Shown one piece after another: positions 8,801 to 12,084 of a DNA stretch of 12,084 bases; position 1 is the stretch's first letter, and each line of letters begins with the position of its first letter. The stretch spans positions 1 to 12,084 of the forward strand of contig JAFYIZ010000003.1 of NCBI GenBank assembly GCA_017538365.1, in the 5' to 3' direction. Both the position numbers and the translations under genes were made by a program. Source of the DNA: a bacterium (lineage in GTDB: Bacteria > UBP6 > UBA1177). The notes below the pieces were generated by a model. The model was not told where the DNA came from. It did no database searches and was given only the letters and a program-made list of their open reading frames with translations.

Positions 8801-8911
8801 GGCTGTTCGATAGTTGCTGCGGAAGAGACTGACAACACTGCATTTTTCGCACTTGCTGCAGCTGTAATGCTTCTTCTTTCGGCTATCGCTTTCAGAATGA
8901 GAAAGAACTGA
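5870..8911 (+). CDS. Secreted multi-domain surface protein with C-terminal sorting tail
   Basis: The 1013-residue product has a Sec signal peptide (Lys3-Lys4, hydrophobic 5-17, likely cleavage after about Ala20-Ala22). Residues 23-430 are a large beta-rich region with segments such as AYLIWTG (97-103) and DWSIILIYSS...KKIYLYDGF (226-249); its family is unknown to me. Residues about 460-595 look like a DUF11 domain (FALRIQNWGTDSTNAVVVQDAIPAGMEY). A linker at 601-649 holds seven cysteines in the pattern C..DC..GY.C......C. Two similar beta-sandwich modules follow (about 650-800 and 815-960), each with an Asp/Asn-rich loop (KDNNSNGIVDADD at 718-730; EDTDNDGKGD at 884-893), probably calcium-binding. 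The end is GGCS (977-980), a hydrophobic segment (about 990-1007) and RMRKN, like MYXO-CTERM/Synerg-CTERM anchors. Start is set by GAGGTGAT at 5859-5866. No enzymatic motif is seen; a structural or adhesive role is inference. Confidence 0.9.
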   Translation: MSKKFLILALLAFLMPFAADAAKAIGPSVSVYRDKELKWEDGAYGYHVMFKSLLENKDPKNDQEQPVKNPQADTCKESSTYTLDTNHIPADAIIEDAYLIWTGAVPVAKKNDPTDNEVSLSFVSMDGTIQHSDAIKGKKAYKVDEAGVVSFEFDAFRDTENTNKSWFTYRVNVRDFFQKIQEKGRAGAKEGAAFYDGYSLLGNYTLSGLECTNEAVYKDTTEMVSDWSIILIYSSVEISPKKIYLYDGFKPYWFELSEINVTGFEFPKDPEIRITLASHEGDPGLADAEPEDHQAVPEGIQVQGEPDVAGEWLLISNECNPPAFADKGYSHLEYTEIFNSISSVYGYADAVPTCIGGNPSALNYDEIEYGMDVDSFIMDSSPGSNDDWANYAIHFKKGGKKINLRIGANQDQVITNYMIVSVDTRAPQFDIPGQPEKVVCSPANNTFDSNSLEGKWCQNGLEHTFALRIQNWGTDSTNAVVVQDAIPAGMEYVPGSTEYATSFKVENDKKIATRWMPVADNGGFPLETGFKVADSLDLCPEGSDYLSCDNMIMVRFRAKVKNETPKNQVIENTAIYKSAGVSDYKTNLGIPVKLRMISTGCVNSQDAVDLSDCGGVGAAACTKKEDCQEGYICDTESGACIEDPSMVKCQNSEITASIGKNSPNSEVIFIGNPQTGLVIGQLELAGTGENCYLNLNSIKLKIDVKDSNIALSNIKMYKDNNSNGIVDADDTLLSTSDGISGGYASFSATNPENRLWNNKKNNILFVLDAAYKEGAAIQSSATFSSSIEKVGGVLLADGGTPTIEGLPIDFSKFQFEPAEGFIVTKGPHDPEVPAKSEMNKFQDVLQLRVRANGADETIKKMTIKVPKSNMATFGNGISRLAVYEDTDNDGKGDTELASTTTFDGTQKHQFAISFDVPKDTDKYLTIKAEPSLSDGETFQIQVSAITVNSLAVLGLPVDSRPYEYSCNPDLEDCGGDGGCSIVAAEETDNTAFFALAAAVMLLLSAIAFRMRKN

Positions 8912-9096
8912 TAATTCATCTTTTTATCCACTGAAAAATCTCCTTAAAATCACAATAACTATCGGAAAAATCACATTTTTTGCCTCTGAGGATTTGCATT
9001 TTCGGACTTTTTGAGTATAAAAGCGCGATTTTTTTGAGGCTTTTTTGAAAAAATTATGTTTTTTAACCGTTAATATTTGAAATTTTGGAGGAAAAA
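8912..9096. other. Intergenic region between surface protein gene and ppdK
   Basis: A/T-rich 185-bp gap holding the candidate ppdK promoter and the Shine-Dalgarno GGAGG at 9087-9091. Only A/T-only hairpin potential was found (for example AAAAAT-CAC-ATTTTT at 8966-8980), so no convincing terminator for the surface protein gene is visible. Confidence 0.6.
8993..9021 (+). promoter_or_regulatory. Candidate promoter for ppdK
   Basis: TATAAA at 9016-9021 (5 of 6 to the -10 consensus) with a weak -35 TTTGCA at 8993-8998 (4 of 6) and 17-bp spacing. Transcription would begin near 9028, giving a leader of about 70 nt. The weak -35 might indicate activator dependence, which is speculative. Confidence 0.45.
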
Positions 9097-12018
9097 ATGG
9101 CAACTAAGAAATTTGTTTACTTCTTCGGCCCTCAAGGTTCGGAAGGAAACGCATCAATGAAGAACACTCTCGGCGGAAAAGGTGCCAACCTCGCCGAAAT
9201 GTGCAACATGGAAATTCCGGTTCCCGCCGGTTTCACGATTGCAACCGATATGTGCACGGTCTACTACAAAAACGACAGGAACTATCCGCCTGAACTTGCA
9301 GAGCAGGTAGATGAAAACCTTAAGAAAGTTGAAGAAGTAATGGGTAAAAAGTTCGGAGATCCGCAGAATCCGCTTCTTCTTTCGGTCCGCAGCGGCGCAC
9401 GCGCTTCGATGCCAGGCATGATGGACACCATCCTCAACCTCGGTCTCAACGAAAATACGCTTAAAGGTCTTATCAAAACAGACTCTGACACCCGTTTCGC
9501 ATGGGACAGCCTCCGCCGTTTCATGCAGATGTACGGAAACGTCGTAATGGGAATCAAAGGCGAGCACTTTGAACAGGCGATCACAAGCCTCAAAGACAAA
9601 TACGGCATCAAAAACGACCTCGAAATGACTGTTGATAACCTGAAAGAACTCGTTGAAAACTACAAAAAAATCGTCAAAGAGCAGACGGGCAAAGAGTTCC
9701 CGACCGATCCTAAAGAACAGCTTTGGGGCGCAATCGACGCGGTTTTCGGAAGCTGGATGAACGAAAGAGCAATCGTTTACCGCAAAATGAACGGCTTCTC
9801 CGACGACTGGGGAACCGCTGTAAACGTTCAGGCCATGGTTTTCGGAAACATGGGTGACGACTGCGCGACAGGCGTTGCATTCACGAGAAACCCGGCGACC
9901 GGCGAACACGTTTTCTTCGGCGAATACCTCATCAACGCTCAGGGCGAAGACGTCGTTGCGGGTATCAGAACTCCGCAGCAGATCACTCTTATCGGAAGCA
10001 GAAAATGGGCTGCCGACCACAATATCAGCGAAGAAGAAAGAGCTTCGAAGTATCCTTCACTCGAAGAATACATGCCCGAAGTTTACGAAAATCTCTGCAA
10101 CATCTACAAAAAACTCGAACTTCATTACCGCGACATGCAGGATATCGAGTTCACGATCGAAAACAGAAAATTGTGGATGCTTCAGACGAGAAACGGCAAA
10201 AGAACCGCTGCAGCGGCTGTAAAAATCGCCGTTGACATGGTCGGAGAAGAGCTTATCACGAAAGATGATGCGCTTCTCAGAGTCACTCCGGATCAGATTG
10301 ACCAGCTTCTTCACCCGCAGTTCGTCAAAGAGAGCAAAAAGAGCGCAAAACTCATCACGAAAGGTCTTCCGGCAAGCCCGGGCGCTGCAACAGGTCAGAT
10401 AGTTTTCTGCGCAGAAGATGCGGCAGCATGGAAAGAAAACGGAAAAGAGACGATCCTAGTCAGACTTGAAACCAGCCCTGAAGACATCACCGGCATGGTT
10501 GCTGCAAACGGCATTCTCACAGGCCGCGGCGGAATGACATCGCATGCTGCAGTTGTTGCAAGAGGCATGGGAAAATGCTGCGTCAGCGGATGCGGCGGAC
10601 TCAACATCAGCGTTGATGAAAAAACAATAAAAGCAGGCGACCTCGTTCTCAAAGAGGGCGACTGGATTTCGATAGACGGCAGCACGGGCGAAGTTCTTCT
10701 CGGCAAAGTTGCGACCGAAACTCCGCGCTTCAACGAAGGCTTTGAAAAGCTCATGCACTGGGCTGACAACCGCCGTATGCTCAAGATCAGAACGAATGCC
10801 GACACACCGAGAGACGCGGCTACCGCACGCAGATTCGGCGCTCAGGGAATCGGACTCTGCAGAACAGAGCACATGTTCTTTGAAGGCGACAGAATCAAAG
10901 CTGTCAGAGAAATGATTCTTGCAGACGATCTCGAAGGAAGAAAAGCTGCTCTTGCAAAACTCATCGGACACCAGAGAGACGATTTCTATGCAATTTTCAA
11001 GGAAATGCAGGGACTTCCCGTAACAGTCAGACTTCTTGACCCGCCGCTTCACGAGTTCCTTCCGAGCGAACCGCAGCAGATCAAGGAAATGGCTGAAATC
11101 ATGGGTTGCACCGAAGAAGTAATAAACGACAAAATCAAAGCTCTTCACGAAATCAACCCGATGCTCGGCCTCAGAGGATGCAGACTCGGCATAACACGAC
11201 CGGAAATCACCGAAATGCAGACAAGAGCTATCATAGAGGCAGCATGCGAACTCACCAAAGAAGGTGTCAAAGTATTCCCCGAAATCATGGTTCCGCTTGT
11301 AGGAAACGTAAACGAATTCAAATATCAGGAAAAAATCATCCGCGAAACAGCTGCGAAAGTCTTTGAAGAGAAAGGCATCAACGTAGAATTCCTTGTCGGC
11401 ACGATGATCGAAGTTCCGAGAGGCGCACTTACCGCTGACGAAATCGCGGAACACGCTGAATTTTTCTCGTTCGGAACAAACGACCTCACTCAGATGTGCC
11501 TCGGTTACAGCCGCGACGACGCGAACAAGTTCATCTATCAGTATATCGACAAGGGAATTTTGGAGAAAAACCCGTTCCGTTCGATTGATCAGACAGGTGT
11601 AGGACAACTTGTTGAAATCGCGGCAAGACGCGGTAAAAAGGCTCGTCCCAACATCAAACTCGGTGTCTGCGGCGAACACGGCGGCGATCCGGCATCAATC
11701 GACTTCTTCCACAGATGCGGTCTCCAGTATGTCAGCTGCTCACCTTACAGAGTTCCCATAGCTCGTCTCGCAGCAGCCCAGGCAGCAATCAACAACGACG
11801 TTGTCCGCGAAATCAAGCAGAGCGTCGAAGATGCATACTCCAAGGCTGAAACCACCGCGAAAGACGTCTACAACACTGCGAAAGACGCATATTCAAAGGC
11901 TGAAAGCGGTCTCAAGAACCTCAAGGAAACCTTGGAAAACAGCGAAGAACTCAAAAAGGGCGTTGAAGGGGCAAAAAAACTTTTCGGCGACATCAAAAAG
12001 AAAATCAAAAAAGACTAA
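9097..12018 (+). CDS. ppdK: Pyruvate, phosphate dikinase with C-terminal extension
   Basis: Interconverts pyruvate, ATP and phosphate with phosphoenolpyruvate, AMP and pyrophosphate in the cytoplasm; it can serve gluconeogenesis or PPi-linked glycolysis. ATG at 9097 is chosen because GGAGG (9087-9091) lies 5 nt upstream; a TTG at 9085 would overlap that site. The N-terminal nucleotide-binding domain shows GGKGANLAEM (26-35), VRSGARASMPGMMDT (97-111) and LQTRNGKRT (362-370). The phosphohistidine domain has GRGGMTSHAAV with His483 and the regulatory-type Thr481. The PEP domain has GLCRTEHMF (586-594), RLLDPPLHEF (645-654), GTMIEVPRGAL (768-778), SFGTNDLTQ (791-799) and CGEHGGDP with catalytic-type Cys858. 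The family normally ends near residue 900 here. Residues 901-973 are an added Lys/Glu/Ala-rich, predicted helical tail with an 18-residue repeat, giving 973 residues against the usual 870-900. No PPDK regulatory protein gene is visible. Confidence 0.97.
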   Translation: MATKKFVYFFGPQGSEGNASMKNTLGGKGANLAEMCNMEIPVPAGFTIATDMCTVYYKNDRNYPPELAEQVDENLKKVEEVMGKKFGDPQNPLLLSVRSGARASMPGMMDTILNLGLNENTLKGLIKTDSDTRFAWDSLRRFMQMYGNVVMGIKGEHFEQAITSLKDKYGIKNDLEMTVDNLKELVENYKKIVKEQTGKEFPTDPKEQLWGAIDAVFGSWMNERAIVYRKMNGFSDDWGTAVNVQAMVFGNMGDDCATGVAFTRNPATGEHVFFGEYLINAQGEDVVAGIRTPQQITLIGSRKWAADHNISEEERASKYPSLEEYMPEVYENLCNIYKKLELHYRDMQDIEFTIENRKLWMLQTRNGKRTAAAAVKIAVDMVGEELITKDDALLRVTPDQIDQLLHPQFVKESKKSAKLITKGLPASPGAATGQIVFCAEDAAAWKENGKETILVRLETSPEDITGMVAANGILTGRGGMTSHAAVVARGMGKCCVSGCGGLNISVDEKTIKAGDLVLKEGDWISIDGSTGEVLLGKVATETPRFNEGFEKLMHWADNRRMLKIRTNADTPRDAATARRFGAQGIGLCRTEHMFFEGDRIKAVREMILADDLEGRKAALAKLIGHQRDDFYAIFKEMQGLPVTVRLLDPPLHEFLPSEPQQIKEMAEIMGCTEEVINDKIKALHEINPMLGLRGCRLGITRPEITEMQTRAIIEAACELTKEGVKVFPEIMVPLVGNVNEFKYQEKIIRETAAKVFEEKGINVEFLVGTMIEVPRGALTADEIAEHAEFFSFGTNDLTQMCLGYSRDDANKFIYQYIDKGILEKNPFRSIDQTGVGQLVEIAARRGKKARPNIKLGVCGEHGGDPASIDFFHRCGLQYVSCSPYRVPIARLAAAQAAINNDVVREIKQSVEDAYSKAETTAKDVYNTAKDAYSKAESGLKNLKETLENSEELKKGVEGAKKLFGDIKKKIKKD

Positions 12019-12038
12019 AACCTCTGATTTTATTGCTA

Positions 12039-12074
12039 TTTTGCTGAGACGTTTCATAAAACGTCTCAGCAAAA
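12039..12074. repeat. Perfect 16-bp inverted repeat with 4-nt loop
   Basis: The arms at 12039-12054 (TTTTGCTGAGACGTTT) and 12059-12074 are exact reverse complements around the loop CATA. It begins 20 bp after the ppdK stop. Neither side of the hairpin has a T-run after the 3' arm: the T-run is on the 5' arm and the A-run on the 3' arm in both orientations, the reverse of an intrinsic terminator. It may still act as an RNA 3'-end stabiliser, an operator, or belong to a dispersed repeat. The window ends 10 bp later. Confidence 0.85.
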
Positions 12075-12084
12075 AGATTGCGCA

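Noticed and set aside
8966-8980. AAAAAT-CAC-ATTTTT hairpin after the surface protein gene
   Set aside because: Stem of A/T pairs only, in an A/T-rich region; too weak to call a terminator.
9085-9096. TTG start four codons upstream for ppdK
   Set aside because: The TTG would overlap the GGAGG ribosome binding site that serves the ATG at 9097.
10456-11679. 407-codon minus-strand open frame opposite ppdK
   Set aside because: Antisense to catalytic regions of PPDK, rich in Phe/Ser/Val/Cys as expected for a reverse-complement shadow; no initiation site.

Overview
The window looks like a chromosomal piece of a Gram-negative bacterium of moderate GC content. The classical str ribosomal operon, an apparent Sec-secreted surface protein with a Cys-Ser/transmembrane/basic C-terminal sorting tail, and a disulfide-rich module of the 'C..DC..GY.C....C' type together suggest a deltaproteobacterial lineage (Myxococcota or Bradymonadota-like). 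That placement is inference from protein style only. No mobile element, CRISPR array, tRNA or rRNA was seen.

Left part, minus strand (reading from 5712 down to 4). An unrecognised protein with a cysteine-rich N-terminus and a basic 'RGRKKK' tail (4831-5709) is followed with no gap (TAG directly followed by ATG) by a RimI-type N-acetyltransferase (4390-4830). After a 218-bp spacer carrying a strong sigma70-type promoter (TTGACA, 16 bp, TACAAT) comes the str operon in its textbook order: rpsL (S12), rpsG (S7), fusA (EF-G) and tuf (EF-Tu). Each junction is only 14-18 bp and each gene has its own Shine-Dalgarno sequence. The window ends 3 bp past the tuf stop, so what follows tuf is not visible.

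Right part, plus strand. A 157-bp divergent intergenic region holds a plausible promoter for each direction. It precedes a 1013-residue exported protein (5870-8911): signal peptide, large beta-rich N-terminal region, DUF11-like domain, cysteine-rich linker, two similar modules that each carry an acidic Asp/Asn-rich (calcium-type) loop, and a C-terminal anchoring tail. Next, from its own promoter, comes pyruvate phosphate dikinase (9097-12018). All catalytic motifs are intact, but about 73 residues of lysine-rich, repeat-containing helical sequence extend beyond the normal end of the family. A perfect 16-bp palindrome with a 4-nt loop closes the window.

Functionally the left half is translation machinery plus a ribosomal-protein modifying enzyme. 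The right half is a surface protein and a central carbon enzyme interconverting pyruvate and phosphoenolpyruvate. No wholly new multi-gene system is evident. The features most worth following are the PPDK tail, the dual-start cysteine-rich protein, the C-terminal sorting signal of the surface protein, and the terminal palindrome.
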